The notes beneath the pieces were generated by a model. It was not told the DNA's origin and ran no database searches. It was given only the letters and a program-made list of their open reading frames with translations. From Komagataeibacter sucrofermentans DSM 15973 (GTDB taxonomy: Bacteria > Pseudomonadota > Alphaproteobacteria > Acetobacterales > Acetobacteraceae), in the NCBI RefSeq assembly GCF_040581405.1, contig NZ_CP137157.1:266001-330000 (forward strand): DNA of 64,000 nucleotides. Direction: 5' to 3'. Shown here one piece after another: positions 1 to 7,477 of this stretch; position 1 is the stretch's first letter, and every line of letters starts with the position of its first letter. The position numbers and the translations under genes were made by a program.

Positions 1-219
1 GGTGCCCAGCGCAATGACCGAGGCGATCTGGCCCAGCACCTGCCCGGCCCCTTTTTCGAACGTGCTCACCACATGGTTCGCGGGCATGCCAGCGGCAAAG
101 CCAAGCAGCATGGAGGCAATGAACAGTGCCAGGAATGGATTGAGCTTGCACCGCTCAATCAGGAACACGACAGCGCATATGGCCACAACAGCCAGCAGCA
201 GGGCCATTCCGACCGACAT
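1..219 (-). CDS. GntP-family gluconate/H+ symporter, N-terminal part (runs off the window)
   Basis: The minus strand opens with ATG at 219, preceded by a clear AGGAG ribosome site about 7 nt upstream, and stays open to the window edge (73 codons). The protein starts with a hydrophobic helix (MSVGMALLLAVVAICAVVFL), then a short ERCKLNPFLALF stretch and a second hydrophobic segment ending near GMPANHVVSTFEKGAG. This matches the first two membrane segments of GntP/GntT permeases, which import gluconate or related acids with protons. Gluconate uptake would suit an oxidative acetic acid bacterium, but the substrate is inference. It lies 29 bp after the outer-membrane factor gene on the same strand and may be co-transcribed. 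Only the N-terminus is visible. Confidence 0.72.
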   Translation of the reverse strand, partial: MSVGMALLLAVVAICAVVFLIERCKLNPFLALFIASMLLGFAAGMPANHVVSTFEKGAGQVLGQIASVIALGT

Positions 220-248
220 CCGATGTCTCTCCTTTTCCTGCCCGGCGT

Positions 249-1688
249 CTAGTGCGAAACCGGCGTTGCCTCCTGCCAGCCCCCGCCCAGCACGCGGGCC
301 AGCTGAATGGTGGCCTGCGTGCGCGAGTCCTGATTGGACAGGACTGCCCCCTGCGCATCCAGCGCCTGCATGCGGGCCTGAAGCACATCGCCAAGCGTGC
401 GCTGCCCACCGGCATACAGACCGGCCAGATCATGCGCAACCTGCCCGGCCTGCGCCTGCGCGCGCGTCAGTTCCACGTCGCGGGCATCGAGGCCGAGGCG
501 GTTTTCATAGCCATCTTCCACCTCGGCAAGGGCGTGCAGCAGGCTCTTGTCATAACCCGCCACCGCCGCATCGAGCCGGGCGCTGGCAGCATGAATGCGT
601 GCCTGGATGCGGTTGGCGGTGAAGATGGGCAGGTAGGTGGTCAGCGCAATCAGGCCGCCCGTGCCGGACAGGCCGGGAATGCCATCAAAATGCAGCCGCC
701 CGTCGCCGCCAAAGAATTCCAGCCCGAAACGGGGCAGCAGGTCGGTCTTGGCGCTCTTGAGCCGGTTGAGCGCCGCATCCACCTGATCGCGCCGGGCACG
801 CACGTCGGGCCTGCGCTCGAGCACCGTGTCAGGCATCTGCCCCACGGGGGCGGGCGGCACGAAATAGGCCGGGGGCGCGGCAGGGGCAGGCAGCCCCTCC
901 GGCGTCTTGCCGGACAGCACGGCAAGCCTGCGGTGCATGAGGTCAAGCCGGGCGACGAGCAGGGGCCTGCGCGCCTTCATTTCCGAAAGCTTCTGGTCAA
1001 TCAGCTGCACATCCGCCGCCGTGGCCTGCCCCGATGCAAAACGCGCCTGCCCGTAGGCCCGCAACTGCCCCAGGGTTGCAATGCCCTGGTCTGTCAGGGC
1101 GATCTGGCGCTGCACGCCCTGGGCGCGCAGGTAACTGTCAGCCGCATCGGCGGCGATGACCATCTGCACGCCGTGGAAATATTCTTCCTCCGCCTTCACG
1201 CCATCCTTCGCCGCTTTCGCATCGGCATGGCGGCCGCCAAACAGGTCCGGTTCCCACGAGGCGGTGATGCCCGCAAGGTGACCATCCGCGCTGCGGTTTG
1301 AGTCGGGCAGGCCATCGGCATCGCGCCAGTCAATATCGCCGCCCATCATGTTGCCGGTAGCCCCCACGGTGGGGTAGAGCGCCGATCGCACCACCGTATG
1401 CATGGCGCGTGCCTCAAGCACGCGGTCGCGCGCGATGCGGATGTCGGGGCTTGCGGCCAGCGCGGTCTCGACCGCCTGCGTCAGCCCGGGGTCATGCCAT
1501 GCCTCCCACCAGCGCGTCATGTCGGTGGGGGGCTGCGTGCCCGCCATGCCCGCCTGCGTGAACTGCCCGGGCACCGTTACGTGCGATGGCGGCGCATGCG
1601 TGCGGAAGGGTGAGCACCCCGCCACAAGCCCTACGGCCACCGCCATGCTTCCCATGCGGGCAGCCCGCGCCAATCTGTTCCTCATCAT
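249..1688 (-). CDS. NodT-family outer-membrane efflux lipoprotein (TolC-like outer-membrane factor)
   Basis: 479 aa. The start ATG at 1688 overlaps the TGA of the upstream permease (ATGA), indicating translational coupling. The open frame continues upstream, but that part is a shadow of the permease. The N-terminus is a lipoprotein signal ending in the lipobox LVAG-C (Cys 25). The rest is the two-fold repeated outer-membrane efflux domain: an alternating helical region with WWEAWHDPGL near the start, SWEPDLFGG, and the second repeat with VLERRPDVRARRDQVDAA, typical of NodT/OprM outer-membrane factors. These trimers form the exit duct for tripartite pumps. The preceding HlyD adaptor, ABC fusion and permease supply the other parts, so this locus probably encodes a complete envelope-spanning exporter. 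Substrate unknown. Confidence 0.9.
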   Translation of the reverse strand: MMRNRLARAARMGSMAVAVGLVAGCSPFRTHAPPSHVTVPGQFTQAGMAGTQPPTDMTRWWEAWHDPGLTQAVETALAASPDIRIARDRVLEARAMHTVVRSALYPTVGATGNMMGGDIDWRDADGLPDSNRSADGHLAGITASWEPDLFGGRHADAKAAKDGVKAEEEYFHGVQMVIAADAADSYLRAQGVQRQIALTDQGIATLGQLRAYGQARFASGQATAADVQLIDQKLSEMKARRPLLVARLDLMHRRLAVLSGKTPEGLPAPAAPPAYFVPPAPVGQMPDTVLERRPDVRARRDQVDAALNRLKSAKTDLLPRFGLEFFGGDGRLHFDGIPGLSGTGGLIALTTYLPIFTANRIQARIHAASARLDAAVAGYDKSLLHALAEVEDGYENRLGLDARDVELTRAQAQAGQVAHDLAGLYAGGQRTLGDVLQARMQALDAQGAVLSNQDSRTQATIQLARVLGGGWQEATPVSH

Positions 1689-2812
1689 TCCTGCCTTGCC
1701 AACATGGATCTGAAGCGCATGAGCGCGAATACAAGAAATACAATGCCTGTCACCGTCACGGTCAGCAGCGGCAGCGCGATCGCGCCCAGCCCCGCATCGC
1801 GGTACAGAATGGCCTGCGACAGGTTGACGAACTGCGTGGTGGGCAGAAAGCGCACCACCACCTGCATCACCTGCGGCATGCTTTCCACCGGCGTCGCAGC
1901 TCCCGACAGCAGGTAGGCCACCGCATAGACCGGCACCACCAGCAGGCCGAACTGCGGCATGGTGGGGGCCACCGTGGCCAGCATGATGCCCAGCGCCGTG
2001 GCCGAGAACAGGTACAGCAGCGAGCACGCGGCAAACAGCGCAACCGACCCCGCAATCGGCACGCCGAGCCACACATGCACCACCAGCCATAGCGAGAGGA
2101 TGGCGCCCACGAAGATGACCAGCCCGTTGGTCACGATCTTGGCCACCGCGATCTCGCTGGCACTTACGGGCATGACCAGCAGGTGCTCGAGCGTGCCGTG
2201 CTCGCGCTCGCGGATCACCGCCGCCCCCACCAGCACGATGGACAGGATGGTGATGTTGGTCACGATCTGCATGACCGAGGTGAACCATTTCGATTCACTG
2301 TTGGGGTTGAAGCGGATGCGGCTCTGCACGGCAAACGGCACCTGGTCGATGGGTGAGGGCACATGCAGCATGTCATCCACCTCGCCCATCAAAATCTCGT
2401 TGAGGTATTCCGTGCCCAGCCCTGCCTGGGTCATGGCGGTGGCATCCACGCGCAGCTGCACGGCGGGCGTGCGGCCCGCCAGCACATCGGCCTGGAAATG
2501 GGGGGGAATATCCACCACGAAGATATAGTCCCCCCTGTCCATGCCCGCGAGCGCCTGCGCGCGGTCCACCATGACGGGTGGTTTGAAATAGGGCGGCTGG
2601 ACCGCATCGCGCATGCGGCGCGACAGGGGGGAATTATCCTCGTCTATGAAGGCGATGGTGGCGTTTGACACCTCCACCTTCACCCCGTTGGCCACCAGCA
2701 GCACGCCCGCGCTGAAGGCGAACACGATCAGCCCGAGCAGCACCCGGTCATGCACCAGGCTGCGCAGTTCCTTGCCGCACAGCAGACCAACATTGAGCAG
2801 CCAGCGCATCAT
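1685..2812 (-). CDS. yhhJ: ABC-2 type transporter permease (YhhJ/YbhR-like)
   Basis: 375 aa inner-membrane permease. It has one N-terminal helix (LIVFAFSAGVLLVANGV), a large periplasmic domain (about residues 40-170), then five C-terminal helices, the ABC2_membrane_3 arrangement. The cytoplasmic loop IREREHGTLEHLLVMPVSASEIAVAKI carries the conserved E-x-G-T-x-E-x-L motif of ABC-2 permeases. Two ATG codons lie in tandem at 2812 and 2809. Four bases separate it from the upstream RbbA-like gene, and it overlaps the outer-membrane factor gene. By analogy with the E. coli yhiI-rbbA-yhhJ set, it pairs with the C-terminal permease half of the upstream fusion. Assignment to this permease family is firm; the cargo is unknown. 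Confidence 0.88.
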   Translation of the reverse strand: MMRWLLNVGLLCGKELRSLVHDRVLLGLIVFAFSAGVLLVANGVKVEVSNATIAFIDEDNSPLSRRMRDAVQPPYFKPPVMVDRAQALAGMDRGDYIFVVDIPPHFQADVLAGRTPAVQLRVDATAMTQAGLGTEYLNEILMGEVDDMLHVPSPIDQVPFAVQSRIRFNPNSESKWFTSVMQIVTNITILSIVLVGAAVIREREHGTLEHLLVMPVSASEIAVAKIVTNGLVIFVGAILSLWLVVHVWLGVPIAGSVALFAACSLLYLFSATALGIMLATVAPTMPQFGLLVVPVYAVAYLLSGAATPVESMPQVMQVVVRFLPTTQFVNLSQAILYRDAGLGAIALPLLTVTVTGIVFLVFALMRFRSMLARQE

Positions 2813-2816
2813 GCGA

Positions 2817-5591
2817 TCAGGCTTCCTGTTTTTTCAGCAGAAGGCGGGCGGCCAGCATGTAGCTTGCGCCAAAGCCGCCCAGCGCCAGATACATCGGCCC
2901 GAAGCTTGCCACCCCCAGTCCCTTGGTAAAACAGCCCAGGCTGATGAGCTGGTACCACGCGGCGGGAAAGCCCAGGCCCACGAGGCGGCTGATGCCCGTA
3001 AGCGTGGAAGCCGGGTACAGCAGGCCCGAAAAGTTGACCGCCGGGATCAGGCAGATGATGGACGTGCCGAAAATGGCCGCCACCTGTGAGCTGACAAAGG
3101 TGGAAATCAGCAGCCCCAGCCCGGTGGCCGAGAGCACGAACAGCACGCCGCCCACGCTCAGCGCCAGCAGCGACCCCTTGAGCGGCACCCCCATCACCAC
3201 CACGGCCACCAGCACCAGCATGAAGTAGCTGATGGTGGCCAGCGCCACGTAAGGCGCCTGCTTGCCCATGAGGTACTGCCCCACTGAAGCAGGCGAGGCG
3301 TAAAGATTGACGATGGAGCCCACCTCCTTCTCGCGCACCACGCCAAGGGCGGTGAGCATGGTGGGGATGAGGATGAGGGCGAGCATGATCACGCCTGGCG
3401 TCATGGCGTAGATGCTACGGAATTCCTGATTGTAGGAAAAGCGTGGCTCCACGGTGATGGGAATGACCGCGCCCTGCGGCATCTCGCGGCCAAGCGTTGC
3501 GGCATAACCGGCCAGCACGCCGGTCACGTAAGCGCGCACATTGGCCGCGAGGAACGGCACCGCGCCATCAATGATGACCCCGATCTCGGGCCTGCGTCCG
3601 GCCTCGAGGTCACGCGCGAAGCCTGCGGGGATGTCGAGCGCAAGCTGCGCGTGGCCATTGCGGATGTCACGGTCAAGCGCATCGGCATCCGCCACCGGGG
3701 TGAGTTCGTGGAAATAGGTGGAGCCGCGAAAACTGTCGATCAGGTCGCGGCTGATGGTGGTGCGGTCATGGTCATCAACCGTAAAGCGCACGCCTTCCAC
3801 ATCGAACGAGATGCTCGAGGCCGCCACCACCAGCAGGATCAGCGGGCCGATCAGGGCAAAGGTCAGCCGCAGGCGGTCACGCAGCAGTTCCACCCCCTCG
3901 CGCCGGGCAAAGGCCCAGGCACGCGGCAGCCACGCGCCGCCCAACGTGCCGAACCGCGCCGCCAGCCTGCCGCCCAGCGCGTGCCACCACGTGCGCGCCG
4001 CGCTCTGGCGCGCGGGCGCGGCCGCGTGTTCCTGCGCATCGGTCGCGGCCTCGGCATCCTGAAGGTAGGCGATGAAGGCGGCCTCGAGACTGGACGCGTT
4101 GCGCTTTTTCACCAGTTCGGCGGGCGTGCCCACGGCCAGCACGTGGCCCCGGTGCATGAGCGAGATGCGGTCGCACCGCGCCGCCTCGTTCATGAAATGG
4201 GTCGAGACGAAAATCGTGACATGATCCTGACGCGACAGGCGGATGAGGTGCCGCCAGAACATGTCGCGCGCGGCGGGGTCCACGCCGGAGGTCGGCTCAT
4301 CAAGGATCAGGATTTCGGGGTTGTTGATGCAGGCCGCCGCCAGTTGCAGGCGCTGGCGGATGCCAAGCGGCAGGGAGGCGGGGCTGACATCGGCGCAGGC
4401 CGTCAGCTCGAACGACTCGATGGCCTGCGCCACGCGCTGCGCGGCCTGTGCTGCCGGAATGCGGTAAAGACGGGCCTGCAGCATGAGGTTCTGCCGCACG
4501 GTCAGTTCCTCATAAAGCGAGAACGCCTGCGACATGTAGCCAATGCGCATGCGGGTTTTCATGTCGCCCGCCGTGATCTGCTCGCCAAACAGCCTGGCCG
4601 TGCCGCTGCTGGCATCGAGCAGGCCGGTCAGCATCTTCATGGTGGTGGACTTGCCGCAGCCATTGGAGCCAAGGAAGCCGAAGATCTCGCCGCGGCTGAT
4701 GGTGAAGCTCACGTCGCTCACCGCCGTAAAGCTGCCAAAGCGGCGGGTCAGGTGCGCGGCCTCGATGGCGGGCGGGCCACCGGGATCGGCATAGGGCGGA
4801 ATGACGAAGCCACTGGCCTCCTGCCGCTTGCCCTCGGGCAGGAGCGAGATATATGCCGCCTCCAGCGATGTGGTGTGCGTGTGCTCGAGCACCTTCTGCG
4901 TCTGGTCGCTGATCAGCACCTTGCCGTCATCCATCGCCACCAGCCATGCAAAGCGCTCGGCTTCCTCCATATACGCGGTGGAGACGATCACGCTCATGGT
5001 TGGTCGCTCGCGGCGCAACTGGTCCACCAGTGTCCAGAATTGCTGGCGCGAGAGCGGATCGACACCCGTGGTGGGTTCATCAAGGATCAGCAGGTCGGGG
5101 TCATGCACCAGCGCGCAGCACAGGCTGACCTTCTGCTTCATGCCGCCCGAAAGATGGCCCGCCGCGCGGTCGGGGAAGGGGGCAAGGCCCGTGGCATCGA
5201 GCAGGCGCTGGATGCGGGCATCGCGCTCGCGGGCATCCATGCCGAACAGGCGGGCGAAGAAGTCGATGTTCTCCCACACCGACAGGGTAGGATACAGGTT
5301 GCGCCCCAGCCCCTGCGGCATGAAGGCGACACGCGGCAGGAACGCCTCACGGGCGTGGCGGTCGCCTATATCAGCGCCCAGCACATCCAGTCGGCCCGAC
5401 TGGAGCTTGCGCACGCCCGCAATCAGCCCGAGCAGGGTCGACTTGCCCACGCCATCAGGCCCCACGAGGCCGATGGTGGTGCCTGCGGGCAGGTCCAGCG
5501 TCACATCCGCCAGCGCCGTGACCGCGCCGTAGCGGTGCGTGACCCCGGCAATGCGGATGCCCGGCGGGCTATGGGGCGCGGCCTCGCTCAT
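2817..5591 (-). CDS. rbbA: RbbA-type fusion: two ABC ATPase domains plus ABC-2 permease
   Basis: 924 aa, close to the 911-aa E. coli RbbA. Domain order: ABC1 (about 10-245) with Walker A GPDGVGKST at 44-52, signature LSGGMKQ and Walker B LLILDEPTTGVDP; ABC2 (about 280-510) with Walker A GSNGCGKST and Walker B ILILDEPTSGVDP; then a permease with a first helix near residue 580 (LTFALIGPLILLVVAAS), a periplasmic domain and five further helices. The ABC2 signature is SLPLGIRQRLQL rather than LSGGQ, so one composite ATP site is probably degenerate. The start ATG at 5591 overlaps the adaptor stop. In E. coli the homologue was described as ribosome-associated. Here the neighbours (adaptor, second permease, outer-membrane factor) argue for an exporter. 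Confidence 0.88.
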   Translation of the reverse strand: MSEAAPHSPPGIRIAGVTHRYGAVTALADVTLDLPAGTTIGLVGPDGVGKSTLLGLIAGVRKLQSGRLDVLGADIGDRHAREAFLPRVAFMPQGLGRNLYPTLSVWENIDFFARLFGMDARERDARIQRLLDATGLAPFPDRAAGHLSGGMKQKVSLCCALVHDPDLLILDEPTTGVDPLSRQQFWTLVDQLRRERPTMSVIVSTAYMEEAERFAWLVAMDDGKVLISDQTQKVLEHTHTTSLEAAYISLLPEGKRQEASGFVIPPYADPGGPPAIEAAHLTRRFGSFTAVSDVSFTISRGEIFGFLGSNGCGKSTTMKMLTGLLDASSGTARLFGEQITAGDMKTRMRIGYMSQAFSLYEELTVRQNLMLQARLYRIPAAQAAQRVAQAIESFELTACADVSPASLPLGIRQRLQLAAACINNPEILILDEPTSGVDPAARDMFWRHLIRLSRQDHVTIFVSTHFMNEAARCDRISLMHRGHVLAVGTPAELVKKRNASSLEAAFIAYLQDAEAATDAQEHAAAPARQSAARTWWHALGGRLAARFGTLGGAWLPRAWAFARREGVELLRDRLRLTFALIGPLILLVVAASSISFDVEGVRFTVDDHDRTTISRDLIDSFRGSTYFHELTPVADADALDRDIRNGHAQLALDIPAGFARDLEAGRRPEIGVIIDGAVPFLAANVRAYVTGVLAGYAATLGREMPQGAVIPITVEPRFSYNQEFRSIYAMTPGVIMLALILIPTMLTALGVVREKEVGSIVNLYASPASVGQYLMGKQAPYVALATISYFMLVLVAVVVMGVPLKGSLLALSVGGVLFVLSATGLGLLISTFVSSQVAAIFGTSIICLIPAVNFSGLLYPASTLTGISRLVGLGFPAAWYQLISLGCFTKGLGVASFGPMYLALGGFGASYMLAARLLLKKQEA

Positions 5592-6574
5592 TGCGGGGCA
5601 TCGGCTACGTCAAGGCTCGCGGGCCAGCGGGTGGCGGGATCGGTGCGCACGTAGCCATCGCCCGTCATGCCCGCCTTGAGCACGCTGCCATAACGTGCCG
5701 CCGTTTCGGGGCTGACGCGCAGCTTGACGCGATAGACCAGCTTGTCGCGCTCGGTTGCGGTCTCGACATATTTGGGGGTGAACTGCGCCTCGGGCGAGAC
5801 GAAGGATATGGTGGCGGGAATGACCTGCTGGTGCAGCGCATCAAGGGCAATGCGCGCCTGATCGCCCACATGCAACTGACCTGCCTGCTGGGCTGGATAG
5901 AACACGGTCAGGTACATATCCGCCGGATTGAGCAGCGAGGCCACGCGGCCGCCACCGGGCAGCACGGCGCCCTTTTCCACGATGCGGTATTCGATCCTTC
6001 CCGCCACGGGCGCGCGGATGGTCATGTCATCATCGGCGGACTGGGCCTGCGCCACCTGCGCCTGCGCTGCATCGGCCACGGCCTGTGCGCCATCGACCGC
6101 ACGCCCGGCGGCCTCTGCCCCTGCGGTGGCGGTGTCGAGATTGGTCTGGTGCTGGGTCAGTTCCATGTCAGAGACAAGGTGCTGGCGGAACATGGTCTGC
6201 GCATGGTCCATGTCGTGCTGTGCAAGGTGCAACGTGGCCTGCCGCGCATCGCGCTCGGCCTGCGCGCGGGCCACGTCGGCCTGGGCTGCGCGCAGGTGGG
6301 CGCGCGCGGCGTCGAGGCTGGCGCGGGCGCTGATGTCATCCTCGCGCGCCAGGACCTGATTGGCGGCGACCGTATCGCCCTCGTTGAAATCCAGTTCGGT
6401 GACGCGACCGGGATATTTCACCGCCACGTCGATGCGGGCGAGTTCCAGCCGCCCGTTGGCGCGCGCCAGCCCCGGCGGCAGTTCGCCCCGGTGCTGCACC
6501 ACGTACCACCCCGCGCCACAGCCCACGGCCACCACGACAAGCCCGGCGCCAATCGCTGCGTCACGCCACTTCAT
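5588..6574 (-). CDS. HlyD/membrane-fusion adaptor protein (YhiI-like)
   Basis: 328 aa from the ATG at 6574 (MKWRDAAIG). An upstream in-frame GTG at 6604 is possible but gives an unconvincing leader, and the ribosome site is weak for both. One N-terminal signal anchor (AAIGAGLVVVAVGCGAGWYVV) is followed by a biotinyl-lipoyl half-motif (LARANGRLELARIDVAVKYPGRVTEL), a long alpha-helical hairpin rich in Ala/Gln (about 70-190), the second lipoyl half (DDMTIRAPVAGRIEYRIVEKGAVL) and a beta-barrel domain. This is the periplasmic bridge of a tripartite ABC exporter. It is the first gene of the adaptor-RbbA-permease-outer-membrane-factor operon, downstream of a MarR gene and a perfect palindrome at 6708-6729. 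Confidence 0.88.
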   Translation of the reverse strand: MKWRDAAIGAGLVVVAVGCGAGWYVVQHRGELPPGLARANGRLELARIDVAVKYPGRVTELDFNEGDTVAANQVLAREDDISARASLDAARAHLRAAQADVARAQAERDARQATLHLAQHDMDHAQTMFRQHLVSDMELTQHQTNLDTATAGAEAAGRAVDGAQAVADAAQAQVAQAQSADDDMTIRAPVAGRIEYRIVEKGAVLPGGGRVASLLNPADMYLTVFYPAQQAGQLHVGDQARIALDALHQQVIPATISFVSPEAQFTPKYVETATERDKLVYRVKLRVSPETAARYGSVLKAGMTGDGYVRTDPATRWPASLDVADAPQ

Positions 6575-6707
6575 GCCATCGGCCCCATGCTGCCCGCAAA
6601 GCACGGGCCGGTCGCAACGGGGTGGAGCAATACGATCATGGATGAAACCTTTAAAGCCAATGCTAGGGACACCAGAACCCTATCTTCTATACAACCCGGG
6701 CGCACAG

Positions 6708-6729
6708 TGAACTGATGTACATCAGTTCA
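6708..6729. promoter_or_regulatory. 22-bp perfect palindrome, probable MarR operator
   Basis: The half-site TGAACTGATGT is followed immediately by its exact reverse complement ACATCAGTTCA. It covers the last codons and stop of the MarR gene and lies 133 bp upstream of the adaptor start, in the only sizeable gap before the efflux operon. Length and symmetry suit a dimeric winged-helix repressor. Binding by the adjacent MarR protein is inferred. Confidence 0.55.
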
Positions 6730-7236
6730 GGGCATGTTATCGCCACAGGGCGCGGCCTCTTCCTCGCGCAGCACGTCCTCCGCCTGCCGCAGCACCTCGG
6801 CCAGCACATCCATCATGGCCTGCACCCGGTCTGTTCCCACGCCATCGAGCACGCGGGCCTCCATGCCCGCGCAGGTCTGGTGCAGGGCGGCGCATTTGCG
6901 CGTGCCGCGCGTGGTCAGGTGCAGGGTCTTGGCGCGGCGGTCGGCGGGGTCGGGGCGGCGTTCGACCAGTCCTTCGTCTTCCAGCAGGTCGAGCACGCGC
7001 ACCAGGGCCGAGCTGTCGGTGTTCATGGCATGGGCGAGCGCGCGCTGGCTTACGCCATCGGGCAGCATCATCAGGTAGGCGAGGGGGCGCATCATCGCCA
7101 TGCTCATGCCGTCAGGCCGCAGGGCGCGGTCGAGCACCAGCCGCCAGGTATTGGCCAGCCGCATGGTGAGGAAGGTCATTCGCATGTCCTGGAAACCCGT
7201 GCCCTCGATATCGGGCAGTGGCGAACGGTCGGTCAT
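6727..7236 (-). CDS. MarR-family transcriptional regulator
   Basis: 169 aa using ATG at 7236, which has AGGGA six bases upstream. An ATG two codons earlier (7242) is also possible. The winged helix-turn-helix is clear: a recognition region GVSQRALAHAMNTDSSALVRVLDLLEDEGLVERRPDPADRRAKTLHLTTRG with the DxRxK wing motif (DPADRRAKTL). N- and C-terminal helices form the usual dimer interface. It is divergent from the FUSC exporter and directly upstream of the tripartite ABC efflux operon, so it may control both. Two inverted repeats, one at each end of the gene, are candidate operators. A phenolic or weak-acid inducer is typical of the family but unproven here. Confidence 0.9.
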   Translation of the reverse strand: MTDRSPLPDIEGTGFQDMRMTFLTMRLANTWRLVLDRALRPDGMSMAMMRPLAYLMMLPDGVSQRALAHAMNTDSSALVRVLDLLEDEGLVERRPDPADRRAKTLHLTTRGTRKCAALHQTCAGMEARVLDGVGTDRVQAMMDVLAEVLRQAEDVLREEEAAPCGDNMP

Positions 7237-7366
7237 GAGCATTCCCTGTGCTGGTTGGTCAGGCCGCGGCCACGGCGCCTGCCGCGCGATAACACGCAGG
7301 GCGCGCGGAATCATGACCGTTTATGGAGATGGCTGCCCAGCGGCAGAACCGATAGCATCAATATAA

Positions 7367-7393
7367 TTGACATGACACTAATTGTCATACAAT
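7367..7393 (+). promoter_or_regulatory. Putative promoter/operator for the FUSC exporter
   Basis: TTGACA (7367-7372) is followed after 15 bp by TACAAT (7388-7393), a near-consensus but short-spaced promoter pointing at the FUSC gene. An inverted repeat ATGACA-CTAAT-TGTCAT (7372-7388) occupies the spacer, as expected for a repressor site. It is in the divergent gap between marR and the FUSC gene and is AT-rich compared with its surroundings. Confidence 0.45.
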
Positions 7394-7477
7394 AAATTCC
7401 GGCTTCGTATTCGCTGCTCTTCCCTCCGCCGGGTTTATCAGGTAGCCCCTACGCCGCTGCCGGGAGTTTTTCGCCCA

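Noticed and set aside
3651-5654. Long plus-strand open frame (667 codons) opposite rbbA
   Set aside because: Antisense shadow of a high-GC gene: low-complexity Arg/Ala/Gly/His sequence and no domain, while the minus strand encodes a full RbbA fusion.
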